Below are positions 43,206 to 52,200 of a stretch of 64,000 bases of DNA, one piece after another (the stretch's first letter is position 1; each line of letters begins with the position of its first letter). Made by a program: the position numbers and the translations under genes. Below the pieces are notes generated by a model. The model searched no databases, had not been told where the DNA came from, and saw nothing but the letters and a program-made list of their open reading frames with translations. Origin of the DNA: Enterobacter kobei (lineage in GTDB: Bacteria; Pseudomonadota; Gammaproteobacteria; Enterobacterales; Enterobacteriaceae); NCBI RefSeq assembly GCF_018323985.1, contig NZ_AP024590.1:1674001-1738000 (forward strand), read 5' to 3'.

Positions 43206-43730
43206 ATGAGTACAGCTCCGGACACTGATTTCACAAACGATTTGTCAGAATTTGTTGGTACACACTTTGTTTATACCTACGATAACGGCTGGAAATATGA
43301 ATGGTACGCGCGTAACGAAAATACCTGTGACTACCGCATTCATCAGGGGCTGGTAGGGGGGCGCTGGGTCACCCATCAAAAAATGAATGCTGTACAGTTT
43401 GCGCCGGGGATCTTTAAAGTGGACTGGCATGAACCGACCGGCACCTGCGTCAGCCTGCTGTTTGATATCCGTCGTAAAGTGATCCACGGGACGATCTTCT
43501 TCCCGCAGTGGATCGCCGGTGAAGGGCAGCATCCTGAAAAAACCATCTGCTATCAGAACGAATTTATTGAGGATATGCATCGCTTCCGTGACGAAGGCCC
43601 GGCCTATCCTTATGTGGTTATCCCTGAATTTGCCAGGGTCACTTACATGAAAAATGAAGGGCCGGATAATGATTCGGTGATCAACATGCCGCCGGGCCAG
43701 ATGCCGGCAGACTATTTTAACGATAAATAA
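43206..43730 (+). CDS. padC: Phenolic acid decarboxylase
   Basis: A cofactor-free cytosolic enzyme that decarboxylates p-coumaric, ferulic and caffeic acids to their vinyl phenols, detoxifying plant hydroxycinnamates. It has 174 residues. The known active-site residues of the Bacillus enzyme (Tyr11, Tyr13, Tyr19, Arg41, Glu64) map with a constant shift of 12 to Tyr23, Tyr25, Tyr31, Arg53 and Glu76. A TAAGGA ribosome site lies before the ATG. It stands directly behind the LIV-type importer, which hints at a shared substrate. No PadR-type repressor gene is adjacent. A terminator follows. Confidence 0.95.
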   Translation: MSTAPDTDFTNDLSEFVGTHFVYTYDNGWKYEWYARNENTCDYRIHQGLVGGRWVTHQKMNAVQFAPGIFKVDWHEPTGTCVSLLFDIRRKVIHGTIFFPQWIAGEGQHPEKTICYQNEFIEDMHRFRDEGPAYPYVVIPEFARVTYMKNEGPDNDSVINMPPGQMPADYFNDK

Positions 43731-43746
43731 CATTTCACTTCGTATC

Positions 43747-43770
43747 AGGGGCGCATGGCGTCCCTTTTTT
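43747..43770 (+). terminator. Rho-independent terminator after padC
   Basis: AGGGGCGC ATG GCGTCCCTTTTTT: a short GC-rich stem with a T run, 17 bases after the padC stop. Confidence 0.8.
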
Positions 43771-43859
43771 AATTTACCGATCACCATTCCAGGGCGCTGT
43801 ACAGAATTAAATCAGTGTGGTTATAGTGTCTTACCTCATTCTTGATTCAGGAATATCTC

Positions 43860-44129
43860 ATGCCGGATTACTGTTTTTATCAAAAGGGTAAGCAAATGGT
43901 GGTGCTCGAAAGAACGGACGCGCGTGGCGCGTTGCAGTTGTCTGAGCAGGGATATGAAAAGCAGTTTGAAGAAGTCTGCGCCCCTGATAAAAGCCAGGCG
44001 CTGGCTCGTTTTGCCGATATTCGTCGGGAAAAGGAGATCGATCAGCATAATTTTCTGTCCGGTGCCGCCACTGTGCCGTTCATCGGGCTGATGGCCGCTG
44101 CTGCGACGGCCTTATTCCGCAGAAAATAA
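43860..44129 (+). CDS. Small protein with a C-terminal hydrophobic tail, function unknown
   Basis: An 89-residue protein that I do not recognise. Residues 1-65 are soluble and charged (LARFADIRREKEIDQHNF); residues 66-86 (FLSGAATVPFIGLMAAAATAL) form one hydrophobic segment followed by FRRK. That layout suggests a tail-anchored inner-membrane protein. The ATG at 43860 has AGGA seven bases before it. It lies in the same direction as the GST-like gene 31 bases downstream and may be co-transcribed with it. Confidence 0.65.
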   Translation: MPDYCFYQKGKQMVVLERTDARGALQLSEQGYEKQFEEVCAPDKSQALARFADIRREKEIDQHNFLSGAATVPFIGLMAAAATALFRRK

Positions 44130-44160
44130 CCATATCCTTCCCTGATAAACTGGTGGCAGC

Positions 44161-44784
44161 ATGCTGAAAATACTGGGTAAAACGACGTCCATTAATGTGC
44201 GAAAAGTTCTCTGGACCTGCAAAGAAGCCGGGCTGGACTATTTGCAGGAAGATTACGGCAGCGGATTTACCCCGACGGAAACGGATGAATTTCGCGCCCT
44301 CAACCCGAATGCCATGGTGCCGGTCTTAATTGACGACGATTTTGTGCTGTGGGAATCAAATTCCATATGCCGTTATCTGGTGCGCAAAGCGGGGCGTGAC
44401 GACCTGTTACCCGGCGAACCGCGTGGCTGTGCGGTGGTGGAGCACTGGATGGACTGGCAGGCGACGGAGTTTAACAACGCCTGGCGCTATGTGTTCCCGG
44501 CGCTGGGGCGCAAGAATCCGGATTTTAACGATCAGCGCGCCATCGCCGCAGGCATTGACGAGTGGAACCACTGTATTGGCATTCTCGACCAGCAGTTACA
44601 GCATACCCGTCACTGGGTGACGGGTGAGACCTTTACCCTCGCCGATGTGGTGCTCGGGCTGTCGGTGAACCGCTGGAAAATGACGCCGTTTGCGAAGCCG
44701 GCGGTGCCAGCCATTGAGGCCTGGTTCGCGCGGCTTAATGAACGTCCGGCGTTTTTACGGCACGGCAATAACGGCATGCTGTGA
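44161..44784 (+). CDS. Glutathione S-transferase family protein
   Basis: A 207-residue cytosolic GST-fold protein. The N-terminal thioredoxin-like domain (1-80) has LGKTTSINVRKVLWTCKEAGLDY, the cis-proline region AMVPVLIDDD and the ESNSICRYL glutathione-binding motif. The C-terminal domain is all-helical, with TLADVVLGLSVNRW near residue 160. It would conjugate or reduce small electrophiles with glutathione; the substrate is unknown. It is separated from the convergent mipA-like gene by about 40 bases. Confidence 0.85.
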   Translation: MLKILGKTTSINVRKVLWTCKEAGLDYLQEDYGSGFTPTETDEFRALNPNAMVPVLIDDDFVLWESNSICRYLVRKAGRDDLLPGEPRGCAVVEHWMDWQATEFNNAWRYVFPALGRKNPDFNDQRAIAAGIDEWNHCIGILDQQLQHTRHWVTGETFTLADVVLGLSVNRWKMTPFAKPAVPAIEAWFARLNERPAFLRHGNNGML

Positions 44785-44825
44785 GCAAGCGCTTACGACG
44801 TAGCGGTGAAATTCGTCAGTGACAG

Positions 44826-45614
44826 TCAGAAGGTATACACAATACCGAGGGTCGCAGACGCGACGTTTCGACGAGCCACAATCGGACTGTTTTCAGCGTG
44901 CTTATCCAGCCAGCTATAATCCGCGCTAATCATCGATCCCCAGTTTGCATTGAACTGATGACTCCATGTCAGGGTGCTGCTGGTGCCATAAAAACCGCCA
45001 GCCGCAGTGTAACGAGCAAAGCCGGAACGCGTGCTCTGCCGATCGTTTACGCCGTAAAAAGTGTTCATGTAGCGACTGTCGCCGAACAGCGCGGCGGTGC
45101 TTAACGCCACCATATCTTTCTCCGTCTGCCAGGGGATGAGGATGACGGAGGTCTGATAGTTCGCGCCCTGGCTGTCACTCAGCGGTAGGGTGGCTTTGCC
45201 TTCCAGCGTGATCCACGGGGTTATCGTCCAGCCTACCGCCAGCGCGGTGTTGGCAACGGCTTTGATGTTGCCCATGCCCTTGAGCGTATCGCTGCCGTCA
45301 CGCCAGTCAGAATCTTTATCCGCACGCCCGAGGTTATAACCAAGTGTGTGTTCCAGGTAGAGGCCATTGTCGCTTTGCAGGTCATAACCTATTCCTTTTT
45401 GCGAATCCAGGAAAAACGCGCCATCGCGTGCCTGAACATAGGGGAGGATCTGCGTATGGCGCTTATCTGAGCCGCTATAACGGGGGGCATTCTGCGCCGC
45501 GAGTCCCACGGTGACGCCTGACTGTGCGGAACTGGCATCATCAGCCTTAGCCGCCCCCGCCAGCCCTGTCAGTGGAAAACAGGTCATGTACAACATCAAT
45601 TTTCTGGTTATCAT
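44826..45614 (-). CDS. MipA/OmpV-family outer membrane protein (copy 1)
   Basis: A 262-residue beta-barrel protein of the MipA/OmpV family. It has a signal peptide (about residues 1-25, ending GAAKA), the motif NAPRYSGSDKRHTQILPYVQAR shared by the family, alternating strands, and a C-terminal TLGIVYTF that fits outer-membrane assembly. The ATG at 45614 has GAGGAG five bases upstream; a GTG two codons earlier is less likely. It is divergent from a response regulator gene that continues into an RND pump. A second copy with the same arrangement lies at 56.1 kb. Suggested roles are a porin or scaffold under envelope stress control. Confidence 0.87.
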   Translation of the reverse strand: MITRKLMLYMTCFPLTGLAGAAKADDASSAQSGVTVGLAAQNAPRYSGSDKRHTQILPYVQARDGAFFLDSQKGIGYDLQSDNGLYLEHTLGYNLGRADKDSDWRDGSDTLKGMGNIKAVANTALAVGWTITPWITLEGKATLPLSDSQGANYQTSVILIPWQTEKDMVALSTAALFGDSRYMNTFYGVNDRQSTRSGFARYTAAGGFYGTSSTLTWSHQFNANWGSMISADYSWLDKHAENSPIVARRNVASATLGIVYTF

Positions 45615-45694
45615 CCTCACTCCTCAACACCCTTATTATGTTGCCGGGTCATTTCTGAATGACCCCTCAGCAGGGCGTGAGTATGCGGCGGCAG

Positions 45695-45711
45695 TGTCAG
45701 CAAACTGTCAG
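45695..45711. promoter_or_regulatory. Direct repeat between mipA copy 1 and its two-component system
   Basis: TGTCAG CAAAC TGTCAG: two identical hexamers with 11 bases from start to start, one helical turn apart. This is the usual geometry of OmpR/PmrA-type response regulator sites. It lies in the 129 base divergent interval, so it could serve both genes. Binding is inferred. Confidence 0.55.
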
Positions 45712-45743
45712 GGATTTATTAAGAAACGGTCAAGGAAACAGGA

Positions 45744-46442
45744 ATGTCAGGAAAACGAATTCTGATCATTGAAGATGACGCCGATGCCGCGGACGTACTC
45801 AGCGCTTATCTGTTAAGAGAGCAATATGCGGTGAGCGTGGCGGGTGATGGCCCTTCAGGGCTTGAAATGAGCCAACGGCTAAAGCCCGATTTGATATTGC
45901 TGGACGTGATGTTACCAGGCATGAACGGTACGGAGATCCTTGCAGCGGTGCGCCGCAGGGGCAACACGCCGGTGATCATGGTGACCGCGATGGGGGACGT
46001 ACCGGATAAAATTGGTGCGTTGCGTTACGGTGCCGATGATTATGTGGTGAAGCCGTATAATCCGGGAGAAGTGGTCGCGCGGGTACAGGCGGTACTACGA
46101 CGCGCCGCACAGGGCGCAGAGGCGTCTCCGTCACTGCTACGCTGGCAGCAACTGGAGGTCGATACCGCCATGAGAACCGTCAGTGTCAGACAAACGGGCG
46201 GCGAGGCGAGCATTCTGGTGCTTACCCCCACGGAGTACAGCCTGTTGGCTACGTTTATGGCCTCGCCACTGCGACCCTTCTCGCGTCAGGAACTTCTTGA
46301 ACGCTGCCTGCCGGAGAGTGATGCGCTGGAGCGCGCGGTAGATACGCACGTCTATAACCTGCGCAAAAAACTGGAAGCCGCAGGCATTCATGATGTGTTG
46401 ATCAACGTGCGTAGCGTCGGTTACCGGTTTCGCCAGCCATGA
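45744..46442 (+). CDS. OmpR-family response regulator (AdeR/BaeR-like)
   Basis: A 232-residue regulator. The receiver domain (4-120) has the acidic pocket ED10-12, phosphoacceptor Asp54 in LILLDVMLPG, Thr in MVTAMGD and Lys in VVKPYNP. The C-terminal winged helix (135-232) has PFSRQELLERCLPESDALERAVDTHVYNLRKKL. This last part is strikingly like Acinetobacter AdeR, the regulator of the AdeABC pump. It heads an operon with the kinase (ATGA overlap) and lies upstream of an RND pump, as adeRS does near adeABC. Control of the pump and of the divergent mipA-like gene is likely. Confidence 0.9.
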   Translation: MSGKRILIIEDDADAADVLSAYLLREQYAVSVAGDGPSGLEMSQRLKPDLILLDVMLPGMNGTEILAAVRRRGNTPVIMVTAMGDVPDKIGALRYGADDYVVKPYNPGEVVARVQAVLRRAAQGAEASPSLLRWQQLEVDTAMRTVSVRQTGGEASILVLTPTEYSLLATFMASPLRPFSRQELLERCLPESDALERAVDTHVYNLRKKLEAAGIHDVLINVRSVGYRFRQP

Positions 46443-47635
46443 ACATGCAAAAACAACACACGCTGTGGCGCTGGATCTGCGTGCGCATTCTGGCTCTGGC
46501 TATCGGTTCGGTTGTATTAATCGCCTTTTGTATGTGGCTTCGCTTTGCGATGCAGACGTTCTGGATCTTCCACAGGATGCCGCCGGCAGTTCGTGATGAA
46601 TTTGAACTGTTGCGCACGCATCCCGGGATGAACCCGGCACGTTATCACGAGATCATGGACGCCTGGTGGGGCATCAGCTATTCAGATCCGTCTATTGCTT
46701 CCGGTGACTGGCTGATGGTGGGCATTCTGGTCGTGGTGATGATCCCCTTTATCGTGGTGCTGGGTTTGCGCGCGGCGCGGCCACTCTCAACGCAGTTCAG
46801 CCACCTGGCGTCTGCCGCCCATGCGGTAACCGATGGGGATTTTCACAGCCGGGCAGAGCAGGTCGAAAACGCACCGGTGGAGGTGGCGCAGTTTACCCAG
46901 GATTTCAATGCGATGATGATGCAACTGGCCCGTTATGAACGTGAACTGAGGGCATCGCATGTTGCCATGGCTCATGAACTCCGTTCGCCGCTGACGGCTG
47001 CCATTGGACGTCTCCAGGGGATGATCGACGGGGTGTTCACGCCGGATCCCGGCCAGCTGTCGATGGTAATGAAACAGTTACAGCTATTAAGCCGGTTAAC
47101 GGATGAACTGCATCTGCTGTCGCTGGCTGATGCCGGTCAGCTGGTGTTAAATACCTCACGTCTTGATCTTACGACGCTGGTGCGCGAACGAATGGCCTGG
47201 TTAACACCGCAGGCTGAGGCGGCCGGCATGCAGTTTAACCTCATCGCTGAGCGGGCATGCTGGTGTGTTGCCGATCCAGATCGACTGGGGCAGGCGGTGA
47301 CTATCGTTATGGAAAATGCGCTTCGCTATGCTGCGGAGGGAAAAATCCTCACCATCAGCGTGCGCAGTACCCCGCAGGGCGGCGAGATAGCCTTTCAGGA
47401 TCGCGGTCCTGGTGTTTCCGCCGATTTTCTGCCGGTCATGTTTGAACGTTTTACCCGCGCGGACTCTTCACGGGCGCGCCACTCCGGTGGAAGCGGGCTG
47501 GGCCTTTCGATCGCCAGGGTAATATGTGAAGCCCACGGCGGCACGATTTCCGCCATGCCGGGGGAGGGCGCAGGATTGATTATCCGGCTTGTGATCCCGA
47601 TGGAGAACGCCAGACAAAAAGGACTGTCCTTATGA
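46439..47635 (+). CDS. Sensor histidine kinase (AdeS/BaeS-like)
   Basis: A 398-residue inner-membrane kinase with two membrane segments (about 11-33 and 95-117) around a short periplasmic loop. A HAMP region (about 120-165), the H-box AMAHELRSPLTAAIGRL with His179, and the ATP-binding N, G1 and G2 boxes (MENALRYA, DRGPGVS, GGSGLGLSIA) follow. It would phosphorylate the regulator encoded just upstream. Its start overlaps the regulator stop, and its stop overlaps the start of a decayed clbS-like gene (both ATGA). Confidence 0.9.
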   Translation: MNMQKQHTLWRWICVRILALAIGSVVLIAFCMWLRFAMQTFWIFHRMPPAVRDEFELLRTHPGMNPARYHEIMDAWWGISYSDPSIASGDWLMVGILVVVMIPFIVVLGLRAARPLSTQFSHLASAAHAVTDGDFHSRAEQVENAPVEVAQFTQDFNAMMMQLARYERELRASHVAMAHELRSPLTAAIGRLQGMIDGVFTPDPGQLSMVMKQLQLLSRLTDELHLLSLADAGQLVLNTSRLDLTTLVRERMAWLTPQAEAAGMQFNLIAERACWCVADPDRLGQAVTIVMENALRYAAEGKILTISVRSTPQGGEIAFQDRGPGVSADFLPVMFERFTRADSSRARHSGGSGLGLSIARVICEAHGGTISAMPGEGAGLIIRLVIPMENARQKGLSL

Positions 47636-47917
47636 GTGTGCCGCAAACAAAAGCTGAACTACGTTTAGCTATTGAAAAAACTTCAATAAATCAATAAGTT
47701 GCCTTAGCGCGATCCCGCCAGAAATGACCGCAGTGAATTCAATGGATGGACACGCCAAAGGAACGATGATGAGTGTCCGAGATCTTGTCTCGTATCTGCT
47801 CGGATGGAATGCTCTTGTTGTAAAGTGGATCACGTCAGAGGCGAAAGGGCTACCTGTCGATTCGCGAATGCAAGACTAAGAAAGTGGGCAAAAAATAACA
47901 ATATCCGTTTAAAGTAA
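47632..47917 (+). pseudogene. Decayed ClbS/DfsB-family gene
   Basis: The start, MSVPQTKAELRLAIEK, matches the ClbS/DfsB family (four-helix DinB-like proteins; ClbS protects colibactin producers by acting on the toxin). After about 16 codons a frameshift occurs: the next frame reads NFNKSISCLSAIPPEM, then DGHAKGTMMSVRDLVSYLLG, WNALVVKWI and AKGLPVD, all family-like. Directly after this the middle of the gene is missing, and the C-terminal ANARLRKWAKNNNIRLK appears in another frame, ending at 47917. So there is one frameshift and an internal deletion of roughly 70-80 codons. Its start overlaps the kinase stop (ATGA), showing that it was once part of the regulatory operon. Confidence 0.85.
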
Positions 47918-47992
47918 GTGCCCGCGAAAAAGTACCGGGACAAAAAATTCTCTCCACGCTGATCGGCGAAGACCCTACAAAAAAGTCCCCGT

Positions 47993-48009
47993 CTTGACCA
48001 AACCTTGAC
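47993..48009. promoter_or_regulatory. Direct repeat upstream of the RND pump genes
   Basis: CTTGAC CAAAC CTTGAC: hexamers repeated 11 bases apart, 66 bases before the membrane fusion protein start. The spacing, and the spacer CAAAC, are the same as in the repeat in front of the response regulator at 45695, though the hexamers differ. It is a candidate regulator site for the pump. Confidence 0.5.
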
Positions 48010-48074
48010 GGAATGCGGGGAGGATCCTGACAGTGCTGCGCTTGAATAACGCATCGTTATTCAGGGGTTCAGCC

Positions 48075-49205
48075 ATGACGGACAATTTTTCTCCTCTCTT
48101 CACCGCTGCCGCGCCATCATGGCGCGCTGTTTTTGCCACGCCTCGGCTGGTACTGACCTGCCTGTGTCTGCTGGGGTTAACCGCCTGCGACGACAAGCTG
48201 GAAAACAAGACGCCACCGCCAAGGCCCGTTCGCACTGTCCTCGCCCCTTCGCCTGCGGTCAGTGGTGCATACACGCAGACCGGCGAAATCCGGCCGCATG
48301 ATGAAACGCAGCTGGGCTTTCGCCTCGACGGGCGACTGCTGACGCGCACCGTTGATGTGGGTGATCCGGTGGATGCCGGGCAGGTGCTGGCGACGCTTGA
48401 AGACAGTACCAGTCAGAATCAGCTGGAGAGCGCCCGTGCCGACCTGGACAGCGCACAAGCCGCAGAACGCCTGGCAGCGCTGGATTTAAAACGCATGACG
48501 CAGTTAAGCAGCACCGGCGCTGTTGCCCGCATACAGCTCGATACGGCGCGTTCAGACTGGCAGTCTGCCGTTTCCCGGCGTCGTAGCAGTGAGGCGGCAC
48601 TGAAAAGCGCCAGAGACAGGGTTGACTGGACGCAGCTGACCGCGCCCGTTGCAGGCGTTGTCACGCAGATTGGTGCAGAACCCGGCCAGGTGATCAGCGC
48701 TGGCCAGACGGTGATCACGCTGGCAGGAAACCGTGGGCGTGATGCAGTGATCAACGCGGCAAATCCGCAGATTTTTGCCTCCCGCGATGAAGAGGTTAAC
48801 GTCTCGCTTCTGAGTGCGCCCTCGGAACAGGTGCGGGGACATGTCCGTGATATCAGCCCGCAGGCCGATCCACAAACACGGACATGGCGGGTGCGTATAG
48901 CACTGGACAACCCGCCTGCCAGCATGGCGCTGGGTGCCAGTGTTGAGGTGACCTTGCCCGGTGCTGGCCCGGCGGTGATGACGCTGCCCGCCAGTGCGCT
49001 GACACGTATTGATGGCCGACCGGCGGTATTCGTGGTCGATACCGCCTCGCGCAAACTTGAACTGCGTCCGGTGACGCTTGCCGGCTTTACCTCTGATGCC
49101 ATTCTTGTTACTGACGGTATTCACCCCGGCGAACCGGTTGTTACCGCAGGTACCAGCAAACTCCGCGCAGGAGAACAGGTTGCGACAGGGGGCGATCGTC
49201 CATGA
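48075..49205 (+). CDS. RND efflux pump, periplasmic membrane fusion protein
   Basis: A 376-residue adaptor of the HlyD/AcrA type. The N-terminal region has a hydrophobic stretch ending in a lipobox, LCLLGLTAC, so the protein is probably a lipoprotein of the inner membrane facing the periplasm. Half-lipoyl motifs (ETQLGFRLDGRLLTRTVDVGDPVDAGQVLATLED and APVAGVVTQIGAEPGQVISAGQTV) flank a coiled-coil hairpin (about 110-175), followed by beta-barrel and proximal domains. It links the pump to an outer-membrane channel such as TolC; none is encoded here. The 3' end overlaps the pump gene (ATGA). The ATG at 48075 is chosen over an upstream TTG or ATG without better support. Confidence 0.88.
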   Translation: MTDNFSPLFTAAAPSWRAVFATPRLVLTCLCLLGLTACDDKLENKTPPPRPVRTVLAPSPAVSGAYTQTGEIRPHDETQLGFRLDGRLLTRTVDVGDPVDAGQVLATLEDSTSQNQLESARADLDSAQAAERLAALDLKRMTQLSSTGAVARIQLDTARSDWQSAVSRRRSSEAALKSARDRVDWTQLTAPVAGVVTQIGAEPGQVISAGQTVITLAGNRGRDAVINAANPQIFASRDEEVNVSLLSAPSEQVRGHVRDISPQADPQTRTWRVRIALDNPPASMALGASVEVTLPGAGPAVMTLPASALTRIDGRPAVFVVDTASRKLELRPVTLAGFTSDAILVTDGIHPGEPVVTAGTSKLRAGEQVATGGDRP

Positions 49206-52200
49206 AACCGTCATTCACCTCTCCTCGCTTCAACCTGTCCGAGTGGGCGTTAGCACATCAGCAACTGGTGACGTTTTTTATGCTGATCGTGATGGCTGCT
49301 GGCCTGCTTTGCTATGAACAGTTGCCACGTAATGAAGATCCGGCGTTTACCATCAAGACAGCAGTGGTGTCGGCGCAGTGGCCCGGCGCAACGGTGCAGG
49401 ATACGGTCAACCAGGTGACCGATACGCTGGAGAAAAAACTCCAGGAAATTCCGTACCTTGATTATGTTGAAAGTAATACCCGCGCCGGAAAAACCATTAT
49501 TTTCGTCAACTTGCGCGACGATACGCCACCTGCAAAGGTGGCGGATATCTGGTATCAGGTACGCAAAAAAATGCAGGACACGGCGCCGTCATTGCCTGCT
49601 GGGGTTCAGGGACCGGCCGTGGATGACGAGTTTGATGATACGTTCGGGACGATCTACGGCTTTACCGCCGAAGGATTCACCCCACGCGAACTCCGCGAGC
49701 GGGTGGAAGCGGTTCAACGCGATCTGATGTCACTCCCCAATGTGGGTAAAATTTCGCTTATTGGGGTGCAGGACGATCAGCTTGTGTTGAGGTTTTCACC
49801 CAGACAGCTGGCTGGCATGGGACTCAGTCTGCAACAGGTCAGCGATGCGCTGAACGCCCAGAATGATGTCGTGCCCGCCGGGGCGCTGCGCACCGAGAGT
49901 GACAATGTAGCCATTCGCGTCAGCGGCGCCCTCACGTCAGAGGCGGCCCTGCGCGCGATCACCCTCAATGTGAATGGCCGCTATATTCCGCTGACCGATA
50001 TCGCCACCGTCCGACGTGAAACTGCGGAGCCACCGGCACCCACCTTCCGGGTCAATGGACAGCCCGCCATCGGTCTGGCGATCTCCATGGCGAGCACCGG
50101 TAACATGCTCGATTTTGGTCACGCCCTGAATGCCCGTATGAACCGCGTGGCACAGCAACTCCCGCAGGGAATTGAGATGGTCAAAGTTGCGGACCAGTCG
50201 GTGGTGGTCAGTCAGGCCGTCAGCGGATTTGTACGGGTGCTTCTCGAAGCTGTGGTCATCGTGCTGGCAGTTTCTTTTGTCTCGCTGGGGATGCGGGCCG
50301 GACTGGTTGTCGCCGCCGCCATTCCCCTCGTGCTGGCCATGACCTTCATCGGTATGATGCTGGCCGGTATCGGTTTGCAGCGCATTTCACTGGGTGCGCT
50401 GATTATCGCCCTCGGTCTGCTGGTTGACGATGCCATGATCACCGTCGAGGCGATGGTATCGCGCCTTGAAGCAGGGGACTCACGCGCCAGGGCGGCGACC
50501 TATGCTTTTAAGACAACAGCATTTCCGATGCTGACGGGCACGCTGGTGATGATTGCCGGGTTTATTCCGGTGGGATTTGCTGCCTCCAGCGCAGGGGAGT
50601 ACTGCTTTACCCTGTTTGCTGTGGTGCTGATTTCGCTGCTCTGTTCATGGCTGGTTGCCGTACTTTTCTCACCGCTCATCGGCACCCGTCTTTTACCGGC
50701 ACAGTTGACCTCTCATCACGGGAAAAATAAGAAAAACTGGCTGATGGGCGGCTATCAGCGGCTGCTGCGAAAGGTACTTCGTCATCGCATCCTGACGCTA
50801 GCCGCTGCGCTTTGTCTGCTGGGGCTGGCGGTTGTTGGCACGCGCTTTATGCAGGGAGAATTTTTTCCGGCGTCGGATCGCCCGGAACTGCTGGTCAGTC
50901 TGACGCTGCCCGCGAATGCGTCCCAGACTGAAACCGCGCGTCAGATCGATCGCCTGGAACAGGCGCTGGTGCATAATCCGCAAGTTGATCACTTTTCCAG
51001 TTATGTGGGGGCCGGGGCAATACGCTTTTATCTGCCAATGGATGTCCTGCTGGACAACGAAAACACCGCGCAGGTGGTTGTGGTGGCGAAAGATTTAGCC
51101 GCACGCGACCGTCTTAAAAAACAGCTTGAAACCCTGCTGGCGCAGCGGTTCAGTGCAATCGTTACCCGCGTCTCGCCTCTGGAGCTGGGGCCGCCGGTCG
51201 GCTGGCCGATTAAATATCGTATCACCGGCCCGGACTACAGGCGGGTACAGGCGATTGCGCGCTCACTGGCTTCAGCGCTGGGGAACAGCCCGGCCACGCG
51301 TGAGGTGAATCTCACCGTCGGTGAGCCGGAGAGGGTGATTACTGTGGAGGTCAATCAGACGGCCGCGCGGGCGGCGGGCGTCTCCTCGCAGTCCATTTCC
51401 CGGACGCTCAATGCGGTATGGTCCGGTACGGCAGTGACGGCAGTGCGGGAGGGGAACCGACTGACAGACGTGGTGCTGCGCGCCGACGATAGCGAGCGGC
51501 AGGATATTGCCACGCTCTCGGGAATGTTGCTGACCAACGATCGCGGAGAGAAGATCCCGTTGCGGCAGGTGGCGACGCTGGCATGGGGCGTGGACGATCC
51601 TATTATCTGGCGGCGGCAGCGGTTGCCTTATATTACGGTGCAGACAGACCTTGCGCCGGGTATGCGGGCGGAGGCGGTATCGCAGCAACTGTTACCCGCG
51701 GTGAATACGCTGCGTGCCACGCTACCACCGGGGTATCAGATTGAGGAGGGCGGAACGGTCGCGGAGTCAGAGAAGGGCAACAGCTCGGTCTACAGCGTTC
51801 TGCCGATCACGGTGTTCGTCATGCTGTTACTGCTAATGATCCAACTCCAGCGTTTTTCCCGCATGCTGCTGGCCTTGTTGATGGCACCGTTCGGTCTGCC
51901 GGGAATTGTGCTGGCGATGCTGCCAACCCATACACCGATGGGATTTGTGGCGCTGCTGGGGATCATCGCGCTGGCGGGGATGATCATCCGTAACGCGGTC
52001 ATTCTGATCAGCGAAGTGGACGGTAATGTGGACAGGGGGATGACCTGCGAAGAGGCGATCACGCAAGCCGCAGAGCATCGTGCGCGGCCCATTCTGCTGA
52101 CGGCGTGTGCCGCTATTCTGGGGATGATCCCCATCGCCGAACAGGTTTTCTGGGGACCGATGGCCTATGCCATTATTGGCGGGCTGCTGGTGGCAACGGT

